A stretch of 64,000 nt of DNA from Flavobacterium notoginsengisoli (GTDB lineage: Bacteria; Bacteroidota; Bacteroidia; Flavobacteriales; Flavobacteriaceae). Shown one piece after another: positions 17,011 through 25,556 of the stretch. The notes under the pieces are model-generated. The model saw only the letters and a program-made list of their open reading frames with translations, made no database searches and was not told where the DNA came from. The DNA is taken from positions 1,428,723 through 1,492,722 of the forward strand of contig NZ_JACHLB010000001.1 in NCBI RefSeq assembly GCF_014207905.1, written 5' to 3'. The translations under genes were made by a program, and so were the position numbers. Within the stretch, counting starts at the first letter, position 1, and each line of letters opens with the position of its first letter.

Positions 17011-19254
17011 ATGAAAAAACTTTCATTTTTATTGCTTTTTCCAGCAATTTTAATTGCGCAGGAAAATGCAGGAACAGCTCCTGTTAGACAACAAGGAAAA
17101 TACGATACCAATAAATTTAGCCAAATGTATGATTTATTGGCGACTCCAAATATGTTCCGTACAGCTTCTGGAGCTCCTGGTCCAGCTTACTATCAGCAGC
17201 AAGCAGATTACAAAATTGATATTGAATTGGATGATAAAAACTCAAAATTAAGCGGATCTGAGGTTATAACATACAGTAATAATTCTCCTGATTCGTTAGA
17301 GTATTTATGGGTGCAATTAGATCAAAATCAAGCTAAAGCCAATACGCAAACTTCATTAGCAGAAAGCGATAAGATAAGTCAGGTTTTAGCGCTTGATGGT
17401 TTTTCTTCAAAATATTTGAAGAAAGATTTGGAGCGTGGATTTAATATCGAGCAGGTAAAAGATGCGAAAGGAAACGCAATGTCGTATACCATCAACGAAA
17501 CTATGATGCGTATCAATTTGACTTCACCTTTAAAACCTGGAGAAAAAATTTCTTTCTCTATAAAATGGTGGTACAATATCAATAACTACAGAAAAGAAGG
17601 CGGTCGTTCGGGATATGAATTATTCGAAAAAGACGGTAATAAATTATATGTAATTGCTCAATTCTATCCAAGAATGGCAGTTTACAATGATGTTGAAGGA
17701 TGGCAGAATATGCAGTTTTGGGGAAGTGGAGAGTTTGCTCTTCCTTTCGGAAACTTTGATGTAAATATTACAGTTCCTGCAGATCACGTAATTGATGCAA
17801 CAGGAGAATTGACAAATAGAAGCGAAGTTTTTACTGCTGAACAAGTAAAAAGATACGAACAAGCACAGAAATCTTTTGATAAGCCTGTTGTTATTGTAAC
17901 GCAAGCAGAAGCAGAGGCGGCTGAAAAAGGCTTTTCTGAAAAGAAAAAAACTTGGAAATTCAGCGCTAAAAATGTTCGTGACTTCGGAATTGCTTCTTCT
18001 AGAAAATTCATTTATGATGCAATGGCTGTAAAAATTGGAAACAGAACTGTGATGGCAGAATCTGTTTATCCAAAAGAATCAAATCCACTTTGGGGAGAAA
18101 CTTCTACAATGGTTGTGGCGCATACTTTAAAAAGTTATTCTTCGCATACTTTTGATTATCCTTATCCAAAAGCAGTTTCAGTTTCAGCAGAAGATCAAGG
18201 AATGGAATATCCAATGATTTGCTGGAATTATGGCCGTCCAGATGAAAATGGTGTAACAAGTAAAGAGGTTAAAAACGGAATGATTGGTGTTGTAATTCAC
18301 GAAGTTGGACACACTTTCTTCCCGATGATTGTAAATTCTGATGAGCGTCAGTGGACTTGGATGGATGAAGGTTTAAATTCGTTTTTAGAATATTTAGCAG
18401 AACAAGAATTAGATTCTAATTTTCCTTCAAGAAGAGGGCCTGCAAAAAATATTGTTCCTTACATGAGTGGTGATCAGAAATTTTTGGAGCCAATTATGTC
18501 GAATTCAGAAACGATTCATCAGTTCGGAAATAACGCTTACGGAAAACCAGCTACAGGTCTTAATATTTTGAGAGAAGTGGTTATGGGAAGAGAATTGTTT
18601 GATCATGCTTTTAAAACGTATGCGAACAGATGGAAATTCAAACACCCAACTCCAGAAGATTTCTTTAGAACAATGGAAGATGCTTCGGCAGTAGATTTGG
18701 ATTGGTTTTTCAGAGGATGGTTTTATTCAACTGATTTTGTAGATATCGGAATTAAAGAGGTAAAACAATATTATGTTTCAGAAACGCCAACCGCAGATCT
18801 TAAAAATGTAAAAGTTAGAAAAGGTCGTTTCGGATTTGAAAAAGGTCCTTTCGTTTACTTAGTTGCTGGAGATAATGCAGAAGTAAAAGCGTCTTCTAAA
18901 AAAGCTTTACAAGTAGAAGATTTTAAAACTTTGGCAGATTACGTAAATCAGACTTTTACAGCTGAAGAAAAAGCTTCTATTAAATCTCCTAAATATTTCT
19001 ACGAAGTTGAGTTTAATAAACCAGGAGGAATGATTATGCCAATCTTAGTTGAAATTACATACGAAGACGGTACAAAAGATAATTACAAATATCCAGCTCA
19101 AATTTGGAGAAAAGGTAATGAGTCGGCTAGAAAAGTGTATGCTACAACTAAGGCAATTAAAAGCATTCAGATTGATCCACAATTGTTGACTGCAGATATC
19201 GACGTAACTAATAATTCTTGGCCAAAAGTAGAAACAAAGTCAAAATTTGACTAA
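17011..19254 (+). CDS. Secreted M1-family zinc metallopeptidase
   Basis: The 747-residue protein has a signal peptide (LSFLLLFPAILIAQ). An N-terminal beta-saddle domain (about 60-290) is followed by the thermolysin-like catalytic domain. HEVGH (430-434) and E453 in WMDEGLNSF give the HEXXH-X18-E zinc site of clan MA(E), family M1. The exopeptidase-type GxMEN motif is replaced by AEDQGMEYPM, which still carries the substrate-amino-group Glu. A beta-rich C-terminal part (FEKGPFVYLVAGD) completes it. The likely role is aminopeptidase digestion of peptides outside the cytoplasm. It lies 67 bases after DUF6702 and is probably the last gene of the operon, before a strong terminator. Confidence 0.92.
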   Translation: MKKLSFLLLFPAILIAQENAGTAPVRQQGKYDTNKFSQMYDLLATPNMFRTASGAPGPAYYQQQADYKIDIELDDKNSKLSGSEVITYSNNSPDSLEYLWVQLDQNQAKANTQTSLAESDKISQVLALDGFSSKYLKKDLERGFNIEQVKDAKGNAMSYTINETMMRINLTSPLKPGEKISFSIKWWYNINNYRKEGGRSGYELFEKDGNKLYVIAQFYPRMAVYNDVEGWQNMQFWGSGEFALPFGNFDVNITVPADHVIDATGELTNRSEVFTAEQVKRYEQAQKSFDKPVVIVTQAEAEAAEKGFSEKKKTWKFSAKNVRDFGIASSRKFIYDAMAVKIGNRTVMAESVYPKESNPLWGETSTMVVAHTLKSYSSHTFDYPYPKAVSVSAEDQGMEYPMICWNYGRPDENGVTSKEVKNGMIGVVIHEVGHTFFPMIVNSDERQWTWMDEGLNSFLEYLAEQELDSNFPSRRGPAKNIVPYMSGDQKFLEPIMSNSETIHQFGNNAYGKPATGLNILREVVMGRELFDHAFKTYANRWKFKHPTPEDFFRTMEDASAVDLDWFFRGWFYSTDFVDIGIKEVKQYYVSETPTADLKNVKVRKGRFGFEKGPFVYLVAGDNAEVKASSKKALQVEDFKTLADYVNQTFTAEEKASIKSPKYFYEVEFNKPGGMIMPILVEITYEDGTKDNYKYPAQIWRKGNESARKVYATTKAIKSIQIDPQLLTADIDVTNNSWPKVETKSKFD

Positions 19255-19273
19255 ATAAATAAAAAGTTATTGT

Positions 19274-19313
19274 AAAAAGTTCATCAGGTTTGAAAAAGCT
19301 TGATGAACTTTTT
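19274..19313 (+). terminator. Terminator of the M1 peptidase operon
   Basis: A 13-bp stem (AAAAAGTTCATCA with TGATGAACTTTTT) around a 14-base loop, followed by CTTTTTA. Confidence 0.8.
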
Positions 19314-19379
19314 CTTTTTATAAATGCATTTTAAAGGACTTTTTAAGTTAATTTTAAAACTCTAAGCTCCAAAATTTAA

Positions 19380-19387
19380 TATCTTTG
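19380..19387 (+). promoter_or_regulatory. -7 box (TATCTTTG) of tatA
   Basis: Exact TAnnTTTG, 20 bases upstream of the tatA ATG. Confidence 0.55.
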
Positions 19388-19407
19388 CGACAACAAAAAT
19401 AAAAGTT

Positions 19408-19755
19408 ATGTTTGGTATAGGAGGAGGAGAATTAATTTTCATACTATTTATAGTGCTTATGCTTTTTGGTTCTGATAAAGTGCCGGAAATTGCCCGTACA
19501 ATGGGAAAAGCCATGGCGCAATTAAAAAATGCAACCAATGATATTAAAAGTGAAATTCAAAAAGGAGCAGAGGCTAATGGTCTTGATTCTAAATCTTTGA
19601 ATGATATTACTGGAAATATCAACGCAGAAATTAATAATGCAAAATCTAATTTACTTGGAGATACAGGAAATCTTTTAGGAGATACAACTAATGAAATCGA
19701 AAAAGTAAAAGAAGATATTGATTCTCTTTCTGGACCTATAAAACGCCAAAGATAA
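19408..19755 (+). CDS. tatA: Twin-arginine translocase subunit TatA/TatE
   Basis: TatA forms the size-variable pore of the Tat pathway, which exports folded proteins across the inner membrane. The 115-residue protein has the standard layout: short periplasmic N-terminus, one membrane helix (about 8-21, LIFILFIVLMLFG), the FG hinge with SDKVPEIARTMGKAMAQLKN, and an amphipathic helix. The tail after residue 60 is unstructured and contains two near-repeats of LLGDTGN/LLGDTTN. No tatC is adjacent. The stop overlaps the next gene by one base (TAATG), so coexpression with the PAP2 phosphatase is likely. Confidence 0.93.
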   Translation: MFGIGGGELIFILFIVLMLFGSDKVPEIARTMGKAMAQLKNATNDIKSEIQKGAEANGLDSKSLNDITGNINAEINNAKSNLLGDTGNLLGDTTNEIEKVKEDIDSLSGPIKRQR

Positions 19756-20318
19756 TGCTTGAAAAAATACAGGAATTAGATAAAGATCTTCTAATATTTC
19801 TTAACGGGCTAGGCTCTGAAACATACGATAAATTGTGGCTCGTTATTACCAATCAGTTATATTGGACGCCGTTTTTTCTATTGCTTTTTTATCTTATTTA
19901 TAAAAAAATAGGAGGCAAGCAAACTTTGTATTTATTGCTTTTTATAGCTGTTTTAATTGCTTTTACAGATCAGACTTGTAATTTATTCAAACATACTTTT
20001 CAGCGTTTGCGTCCTTGTAACGACCCAGAAGTAAACACTATTATTCGAGTTGTTCAGACTAGAAAATCGTTTAGCTTTTTCTCTGGGCATGCTGCAAATA
20101 CAATGGCAGTTGCAACTTTCTTGTTTTGGGTTTTAAGACGCTATTTTAAATATATAGGTTTCTTATTCTTATGGCCTTTAATCTTCGCTTATAGCCGAAT
20201 TTATTTAGGATTGCATTTCCCAGGCGATATTCTTGCTGGATATTTCTTTGGAGCACTTTTCGGATCGCTTATTTATTTAGTGTATAGAAAATTGAAACCG
20301 CAATATTTTCCGGGATAG
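19755..20318 (+). CDS. PAP2-family membrane phosphatase
   Basis: The 187-residue polytopic membrane protein carries the three-part PAP2 signature: KHTFQRLRP (K-X6-RP), FFSGHAAN (SGH), and SRIYLGLHFPGDILAG (SR-X5-H-X3-D). The conserved His residues act as nucleophile and acid-base. About five to six helices are visible. The family dephosphorylates lipid phosphates such as undecaprenyl pyrophosphate, which would link it to the cell-wall carrier cycle, but the substrate here is inferred only. Translationally coupled to tatA through a TAATG overlap. Confidence 0.88.
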   Translation: MLEKIQELDKDLLIFLNGLGSETYDKLWLVITNQLYWTPFFLLLFYLIYKKIGGKQTLYLLLFIAVLIAFTDQTCNLFKHTFQRLRPCNDPEVNTIIRVVQTRKSFSFFSGHAANTMAVATFLFWVLRRYFKYIGFLFLWPLIFAYSRIYLGLHFPGDILAGYFFGALFGSLIYLVYRKLKPQYFPG

Positions 20319-20323
20319 AGTTT

Positions 20324-20408
20324 TTTGAAAGGGGCTAAGGTTCTGAGTTGCTAAGATTCTAAGATTTTTTTTGACAATGTTTTCCTTGGAGATGCACTGC
20401 AGTGCGTC
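20324..20408. repeat. CTAAG-type direct repeat and GATGCACTGCAGTGCGTC palindrome
   Basis: Two copies of about 12 bases (GCTAAGGTTCT, GCTAAGATTCT) lie in 20334-20362. They are followed by a near-perfect 18-base palindrome at 20391-20408. The region is non-coding, between convergent genes. Confidence 0.55.
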
Positions 20409-20441
20409 TAACATTAAATTAGAAAATTTTTAAATTATAAT

Positions 20442-20473
20442 AAAAAACCTCCAGTATAAGCTGGAGGTTTTTT
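20442..20473. terminator. Bidirectional terminator between PAP2 and PhyH genes
   Basis: A 13-bp stem AAAAAACCTCCAG/CTGGAGGTTTTTT with loop TATAAG. A T run follows on either strand, so it can serve both convergent genes. Confidence 0.9.
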
Positions 20474-20487
20474 GTTTTTATATATTT

Positions 20488-21210
20488 TTAATTTTGAAAA
20501 ACCGTTTTCTCGCTCCATTCAAGTCCAGCTGGAAGTTGTTTTTTGCTGAATTCAATATGAATAACTCTTCTTCTTTCGTTATTTGTAGTTTTGTTAGAGG
20601 CATGAAAAAGTAGGGGTTTCATAATCATTATACCGCCTTTTTCGACTTCACAAATTGTTTCTTTTTCATTTTCAAAATCCAGATTCTCAATTCGAATTAT
20701 TCCTTTCGAATGTGAGTTATTAATAACTTTCAAAGCACCATTGTCTTTAGTTGTTTTATCAATATGAATTCTGATGGTGAAATTGTCTTCTAAAATTTCT
20801 GTCGGAGGCTGAACCGCAAACTGATTCTGTTTTAAAGTCCAATTCTCAAAATTCTCAATTTCAATTTTTTTGTCAACCGAAATAGTCAAATCCTGATGAT
20901 AGGCTACAAACCAATTTGATTTTTCAGGTTTATCAAAATATATAGATTTAGTTATGAAATAACCACTTCCAAAATTAGACTCGATAATTTCTTTTAAATT
21001 TTCATTAAAAATAAAATCTAAAGTTTCAGGTATTTCTTTGTGAAATTGTCTGATGGCAAATAAATCTTGTGACTTTCTGAAAGTTGCATTTTTAGAATCG
21101 CTTTCAGTTGCATTTTCAATTAATGTGATTAACTGTTCAATCTCATTTTCAGTAAAAACATTATTAATTATTGAGAATCCTTCAGAGTTTATTTCGGTAC
21201 TATGATTCAT
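20488..21210 (-). CDS. Phytanoyl-CoA dioxygenase (PhyH) family protein
   Basis: The 240-residue protein has the Fe(II)/2-oxoglutarate dioxygenase core. H105 and D107 in YHQDLTISVDKK and H203 in PLLFHASNKTTN are the metal triad. R213/R214 in NERRRVIHIEF lies where the 2-oxoglutarate carboxylate is bound. The N-terminal GFSIINNVFTENEIEQL matches the usual PhyH start. Members hydroxylate varied small molecules, so the substrate cannot be named. It is read away from the O-methyltransferase (168-base gap filled with hairpins) and ends at the shared bidirectional terminator. Confidence 0.85.
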   Translation of the reverse strand: MNHSTEINSEGFSIINNVFTENEIEQLITLIENATESDSKNATFRKSQDLFAIRQFHKEIPETLDFIFNENLKEIIESNFGSGYFITKSIYFDKPEKSNWFVAYHQDLTISVDKKIEIENFENWTLKQNQFAVQPPTEILEDNFTIRIHIDKTTKDNGALKVINNSHSKGIIRIENLDFENEKETICEVEKGGIMIMKPLLFHASNKTTNNERRRVIHIEFSKKQLPAGLEWSEKTVFQN

Positions 21211-21234
21211 GTTTAAAAAAGTTCTTGAATTGCT

Positions 21235-21360
21235 TCTAGCTTTAGCTAGAGGTTTTTTTATTGGGAAATAGAAAAGGCTTTAGCCGAATTATCGATTCTT
21301 TGATTTGGCTAAAGCCTCTAAATATTTATTTGATTTTGTTCCTCCAACTAAAGCTGGAGG
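21235..21360. repeat. Three successive hairpins built on a CTAAAGC core
   Basis: Palindromes: TCTAGCTTTAGCTAGA (21235-21250, followed by a T run), AGGCTTTAGCC/GGCTAAAGCCT (21275-21285 with 21307-21317, perfect 11 bp), and CCTCCA...TGGAGG (21341-21360). All share the CTTTAGC/GCTAAAG core. They fill the gap between the OMT and PhyH genes and could act as terminator or mRNA-stability elements. Confidence 0.7.
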
Positions 21361-21377
21361 CAATTCATTAGATTTCT

Positions 21378-22019
21378 TTACAGTACTCTTGAAACCGTCA
21401 ATCCATCGCGAATTGGCAATAAAACCGTTTCAACTCTCGGATCATCTTTCAAAAGCTGATTGTATTCTAAAAGTACTTTTGTGCTAACATCATTTGGATG
21501 AACTGGCTCCAAAATCTTCCCGCTCCATAAAACATTATCAGATAAAATGATTCCGCCTTTATTCATTTTTGGAACAATCATTTCCCAGTAATTTAGGTAG
21601 TTTTCTTTATCTGCATCAATAAAAACCAAATCAAATTTTACATCTAAATCTGGAATAATATTTACAGCCTCTCCTAAATGCTGAAAAATTTGTTTTCCCC
21701 AAGGTGAAGCATCAAAATACTTTCGTTGAAAATCAACCAATTCTTCTTTGATATCAATGGTATGCAATTGTCCATTTTCCTGCATTCCTTCGCATAAACA
21801 TAAAGCAGCGTAACCAGTATAAGTTCCAATCTCTAAAATATTTACAGGACGAATTAATTTAGAAAGCATGCTCAAAACGCGTCCTTGAAAATGACCGCTT
21901 AACATTCTCGGTAAAAGTATTTTTTGATAGGTTTCTTTATTGAGTTTTGCTAATAATTCTGGTTCGTTTTCAGAATGCTGTTCGATATAATCTTCTAATT
22001 CTTGTGATATAAAATGCAT
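21378..22019 (-). CDS. Class I SAM O-methyltransferase (COMT/Methyltransf_3)
   Basis: The 213 residues are close to the family length of about 215. The SAM-binding site is ILEIGTYTGYAALCLCEGM (61-79) with the acidic residue in HTIDIKEE. The divalent metal ligands of this family are D135 (VFIDADKENYLNYW) plus D161 and N162 (IILSDNVLWSGKI). These enzymes methylate catechol-like hydroxyl groups or, in other branches, tRNA wobble uridine (TrmR-type). The exact substrate cannot be read from the sequence. A TATTTTTG -7 box precedes it on the minus strand. It is not linked to a pathway by its neighbours. Confidence 0.92.
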   Translation of the reverse strand: MHFISQELEDYIEQHSENEPELLAKLNKETYQKILLPRMLSGHFQGRVLSMLSKLIRPVNILEIGTYTGYAALCLCEGMQENGQLHTIDIKEELVDFQRKYFDASPWGKQIFQHLGEAVNIIPDLDVKFDLVFIDADKENYLNYWEMIVPKMNKGGIILSDNVLWSGKILEPVHPNDVSTKVLLEYNQLLKDDPRVETVLLPIRDGLTVSRVL

Positions 22020-22045
22020 GTTGTAGTATCTTGTAATTTCAGAGA

Positions 22046-22053
22046 CAAAAATA
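22046..22053 (-). promoter_or_regulatory. -7 box (TATTTTTG) of the O-methyltransferase
   Basis: Exact TAnnTTTG on the minus strand, 27 bases before the ATG. Confidence 0.5.
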
Positions 22054-22085
22054 CAAAAAATATTGGCGAACTATTTAGCATAAAA

Positions 22086-22111
22086 AAACCATCCGACGTG
22101 GCGGATGGTTT
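22086..22111 (-). terminator. Terminator of the small lipoprotein gene
   Basis: A 10-bp stem AAACCATCCG/CGGATGGTTT with loop ACGTGG. Read on the minus strand it ends in TTTTTTTA. Confidence 0.85.
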
Positions 22112-22134
22112 CTAGTTATTAGCTTTTAATTTTT

Positions 22135-22500
22135 TTATTTTTTTAAAGCCTCATTTACTTCTTTAGCTGTTTTTACAGTTCCGTCTTTGGCAGCTTTAGC
22201 AGCATTTTCAACTTTTTCTGCTCCTTTTTTGGTAGCATCTTTTACGTCTTCAGCTGCTTTTTTAGTAGCGTCTTTTACATCTTGAGCTGCTGTTTCTGTT
22301 GCATCTTTTGCTTTAGTTGCAGCACTTTCTGCTTTGCTTACTGCGCTATCTTTTACTTCTTCGATATCAGACGTTAGAGAATCTACTTTGTTGCCAAGAG
22401 TCAATTCATCTTCAGCTGGTTTGTTTTCTTTTTTCTCGCATGATTGAACTGCGAATGCTAATAATGCGATAACAGCTAAACTTAAAATTTGTTTTTTCAT
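22135..22500 (-). CDS. Small Lys/Ala-rich lipoprotein with 11-residue repeats
   Basis: The 121-residue protein has a type II signal (ILSLAVIALLAFAVQSC), with C21 acylated. The mature part is almost wholly low-complexity amphipathic helix. Units like AQDVKDATKK / AAEDVKDATKK / GAEKVENAAK repeat every 11 residues, resembling LEA or apolipoprotein-like sequences. No enzyme function is expected. A stress- or envelope-associated surface coat role is conceivable but unproven. It has its own terminator and no closely linked gene. Confidence 0.85.
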   Translation of the reverse strand: MKKQILSLAVIALLAFAVQSCEKKENKPAEDELTLGNKVDSLTSDIEEVKDSAVSKAESAATKAKDATETAAQDVKDATKKAAEDVKDATKKGAEKVENAAKAAKDGTVKTAKEVNEALKK

Positions 22501-22666
22501 AATTTCAATTTTTTTTAGGTTGATAAAACTTAAAGGTTAAATGGCTGAAAAATAAAAATACAAATTTTAAAATGATTGAGCTCTTTGTAAGATTATTTTT
22601 CTTTCGAGAGCAAGACAATTCTTATGCCAAAAAAAGTCAATTTTGAAATGAGACGATAATTTTTTT

Positions 22667-23218
22667 TTAATTTTTATATAAGCTGAAATTGATAATAATA
22701 TCGTCTTTCACTTTTATCAATCCGGCCATCTTAACTGGAGCTTCCAATTCAATATCAGAGAATTTTAAATTCAGTGTTCCCTGAATTTTATCATCAGAAT
22801 TGTATAAGACAAAATCTTTGTATTTGAGCGTTTTATCAGTAATGTAAAAGTTGAGTCTGCATTTGTAATTTTTACCGTCTCTTTTGATATCGGTAATGCT
22901 TACTGTACTGTTTGGAAATTTTTTCACTTTTACGGTTCCTTGCAAATCCTTTGTCATTATTTTGTTGCCACAATCAAAGTTTGACATTTTAATATCAGTA
23001 TTGAACGTGTTCTTTTTTGTGCAATTTACATAAACCGTATCCTTTATATTAAAGGTGTTAGAGCAATTATATTTGCCAACTGTAGATAGTCCTGTGATTT
23101 CTATTTTAATTTTATTTATCACCACAGCATTATCTTCTGGCAAAAAAGTGGGTTTAGCACTTCCTAGTATAAAGAATATTGCTAAACCCATAATTAATAT
23201 TTGAAATCTCGTGTTCAT
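22667..23218 (-). CDS. Exported YceI-like protein
   Basis: The 183-residue protein has a signal peptide (ILIMGLAIFFILGSAKP). The mature part has the alternating strand pattern of YceI lipid-binding barrels: INKIKIEITGLSTVGKYNCS, then CGNKIMTKDLQGTVKVKKF, INFSLY at the end. Similarity to the other two YceI genes here is weak, and it has extra cysteines (NCSN, VNCTKK, FDCGN, YKCRL), so I call it YceI-like rather than YceI. It lies 11 bases after the porin and is probably the last gene of the operon starting at 25262. Confidence 0.7.
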   Translation of the reverse strand: MNTRFQILIMGLAIFFILGSAKPTFLPEDNAVVINKIKIEITGLSTVGKYNCSNTFNIKDTVYVNCTKKNTFNTDIKMSNFDCGNKIMTKDLQGTVKVKKFPNSTVSITDIKRDGKNYKCRLNFYITDKTLKYKDFVLYNSDDKIQGTLNLKFSDIELEAPVKMAGLIKVKDDIIINFSLYKN

Positions 23219-23229
23219 TTTATTTTTTA

Positions 23230-24681
23230 TTAGAACGAAATGGTTGCTTCGAATACTAAACCATTAAATTTACCGCCATAAAAGTTATTTAGATTTCCAG
23301 TAGCAGGATCTCCAGTAAATTGAGAGTAATTTTTATAGTTTTGATTAACGTAGTTTAATTTAGCTAAGATATTTTTAGTCATAAACCAGCCAGCACTTGC
23401 TTCAAATTTATCTACGGTAACTTCTTTAGCATCGGCATTAGATAATTTTCCAGATACGGTGTTGTATTTTCCACCGATATAGAATTGTTCTGTTTTTCCA
23501 AATCTGTAAATAAGCTCTGAAGCGTATTGATTAGCAGTACGTTTATCGTCAGAACCTGCTTTATCTCCTCCTGAAGCTAATTCGATAGTTCCAAAAAATT
23601 CAAGTCCTTTATATTTTACAAAAGGGTTAATCATGTAAGTAGTAGCCCAGTTTTTGAAATTAGGATTGAATGTTGCTTCAGGCGTAGATGTTTTACTAAA
23701 AGTAGTTGCAACATCAGTCGTAGTTGTAGAAATAACATTACCATTAGCATCGGTCTTAGTGATGGTATTTTTATAAGCGTTATTATTCAATATACCCCAA
23801 TAACCAAATCCTGATCTATTAGCAGAATATATGTTTGCATTTCCAAGATTTGCGTTATGGTAAAGAGAACCAGTTAATCTTACTCTCAAATCTTTATTAA
23901 GTTGTTTATCATAACCCAATTTTGCTAAGATTGAAGGGCTGTGCGTTGTGTTAGTGTTTGGTCCAGAAGTGTAAAAAACTTCTTCGTTACTTTGATTTAA
24001 ATTACCATTTGTAACACCTAACATACTTACCAATCCATTTCTGTTATAGTAAACCTCCATACCCATTTCTGTAGTAAATGCATTCATGATATTATTCCCA
24101 ACAAATGCATTTCGGATTGTATTACCATTATCAGAAGCTCTAAAGTGCGCATCACCAAAATTGTTCTCCATTTGCCCAATTTTAATTGTAGCATATTTCA
24201 TAACATCAGCCAAGAAATCTTTTTTAATGAAGTCTAATTTGTCAATTTGTAAGTATCCGCCTTTTACATAAGAATCATTGTGATGTCTAGAAGCTAGATA
24301 CACATCTAGATTTACTCTTACTCCATCAAACAATTGAGCGCCAATGTACATATCTGCAGCAGGTAGCGTAAAATTGTTTTCAGTATTCATTAAACGATAT
24401 CCTGTAATTGTTCTAGTTGTAGTCCCAGTAGGTGTTGTAGTAACAGTAGTAGAATTAGCAGATTGATCGTTGAATGAATTTGTTGCTTGGAAATCCATGT
24501 TGAAAGCACCACCAAGATCAATGCTTAGGCCTTTAAATTCTCGGTTGTCTTTTTGTACGTCGAAAACGTTAATACCGTCTTTGCTTCTAGAAATTTGGTT
24601 TTGCATATTTCCAAAGCTAACTTGTGCCTCAACAGCGAACGTACTTATTAATGTAATAAATAGGATATAAATCTTCTTCAT
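23230..24681 (-). CDS. Outer-membrane beta-barrel (porin-like) protein
   Basis: The 483-residue protein has a signal peptide (IYILFITLISTFAVEAQ). The mature protein alternates strands and Asn/Gly/Ser/Thr-rich loops, ending NGLVFEATISF with the terminal Phe of barrel proteins. Internal segments such as IDLGGAFNMDFQ, VRVNLDVYLASRHH and FYIGGKYNTVSGKL are consistent with a 14-18 strand porin-like barrel. Repeated Thr runs (TTVTTTPTGTTTRT) lie in predicted loops. No specific substrate. It sits 5 bases after a YceI gene and 11 bases before a YceI-like gene, so all three are probably one operon. Confidence 0.82.
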   Translation of the reverse strand: MKKIYILFITLISTFAVEAQVSFGNMQNQISRSKDGINVFDVQKDNREFKGLSIDLGGAFNMDFQATNSFNDQSANSTTVTTTPTGTTTRTITGYRLMNTENNFTLPAADMYIGAQLFDGVRVNLDVYLASRHHNDSYVKGGYLQIDKLDFIKKDFLADVMKYATIKIGQMENNFGDAHFRASDNGNTIRNAFVGNNIMNAFTTEMGMEVYYNRNGLVSMLGVTNGNLNQSNEEVFYTSGPNTNTTHSPSILAKLGYDKQLNKDLRVRLTGSLYHNANLGNANIYSANRSGFGYWGILNNNAYKNTITKTDANGNVISTTTTDVATTFSKTSTPEATFNPNFKNWATTYMINPFVKYKGLEFFGTIELASGGDKAGSDDKRTANQYASELIYRFGKTEQFYIGGKYNTVSGKLSNADAKEVTVDKFEASAGWFMTKNILAKLNYVNQNYKNYSQFTGDPATGNLNNFYGGKFNGLVFEATISF

Positions 24682-24686
24682 GGCAA

Positions 24687-25262
24687 TTATAAATTAAAGT
24701 TTAAATTAAATTTTAAGGTTAGGTCTTGTCCGGTTTTAATAGTTCCAAGCATTGCGGTTGGTGACTTCATTCCGAATTCTGCAAAAGTGATTTTATTTGT
24801 TCCTTGAAGGTTTAAACCATCTTTAGTAACAGTTGTTTTTACAGTTGTTTTATACACTTTGCTTACTCCTGCGATCGTGTAAGTTCCTGTAAGTTCCCAA
24901 GTTGTTTCGTTTACTTTTTCGGCAGATTTTAAGACATATTTAATGTTTTTGTTTTTATCTGTTTTTAAAGTCTCGTAAGCTACTTTATCCATACTTTTTT
25001 TCTCGCTTTTTACAGTTTCTGCTGGCAGCGTTATGATTAATGCTTCGATATCGCTTAATTTTCCGTTAGCAATATTTAAGGAAGCAGTTCCAGTTCCAGA
25101 AGCAGATTTCATTTCCCAGTCATGTAGCGTTGAAGTTCCAGCAACAGAAAAAGTTGATTTGTCTAAAGTGTATGATTTTTGTGCGGTAGCAATTGTAGTT
25201 ATTCCTAAAAATGCTGTAACAATTGCAAAAAGTTTAATTGTATTTGTTTTCATGTTAGTCAT
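24687..25262 (-). CDS. YceI family protein, copy B
   Basis: The 191-residue protein starts with a signal peptide (IKLFAIVTAFLGITTIATAQ) and a YceI domain: YTLDKSTFSVAGTSTLHDWE, ITLPAETVKSEKKSMDK, GTYTIAGVSKVYKTTVKT and a final LTLKFNLNFNL. YceI proteins are periplasmic eight-stranded barrels that bind a polyisoprenoid. The full sequence is collinear with copy A (25557-26117), so one is a duplicate. Promoter with a Crp/Fnr-like palindrome exactly 107 bases upstream of the ATG. First gene of the operon with the porin. Confidence 0.93.
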   Translation of the reverse strand: MTNMKTNTIKLFAIVTAFLGITTIATAQKSYTLDKSTFSVAGTSTLHDWEMKSASGTGTASLNIANGKLSDIEALIITLPAETVKSEKKSMDKVAYETLKTDKNKNIKYVLKSAEKVNETTWELTGTYTIAGVSKVYKTTVKTTVTKDGLNLQGTNKITFAEFGMKSPTAMLGTIKTGQDLTLKFNLNFNL

Positions 25263-25338
25263 GTTTTTTATTTTAAAAAATAAGTTAATGTGTCGGCCAG
25301 TTTCTATTTAGTACTAAGAATGTTGTTTTAACTTGTAT

Positions 25339-25346
25339 CAAAGGTC
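25339..25346 (-). promoter_or_regulatory. Position of the -7 element (GACCTTTG) for YceI copy B
   Basis: The TTTG half of the Bacteroidota -7 box is kept but the TA is replaced by GA. It lies exactly where the TAATTTTG box of copy A lies relative to the palindrome (23 bases from box edge to site edge). Confidence 0.45.
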
Positions 25347-25368
25347 TTCCTATAAATCAGGGAAATAC

Positions 25369-25382
25369 ATGATAAAAATCAT
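25369..25382. promoter_or_regulatory. Crp/Fnr-like operator of the YceI-porin operon
   Basis: ATGATAAAAATCAT is a perfect 14-bp palindrome matching TGAT-N4-ATCA, the recognition pattern of Fnr-type regulators. Its nearest base is 107 from the YceI-B start. Counting back from the -7 region it is centred near -41 to -43, the class II activator position. The remainder of gap 25263-25556 is AT-rich with nothing else recognised. Confidence 0.6.
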
Positions 25383-25556
25383 TGTTAAAATTTTATTAAA
25401 TAGGTATTTAATAACTACAACGTTTTCATTTTTTACAAAATCGATCACTACGATAAAAAAGAGCGTTGTATTTTATTAAATTTTTAAATTTTAAGATTTT
25501 GGAAGTAAGAATTTCAATTCTGATTTAGCGGATTTTTAACACTGAAGAAAAGTGTA

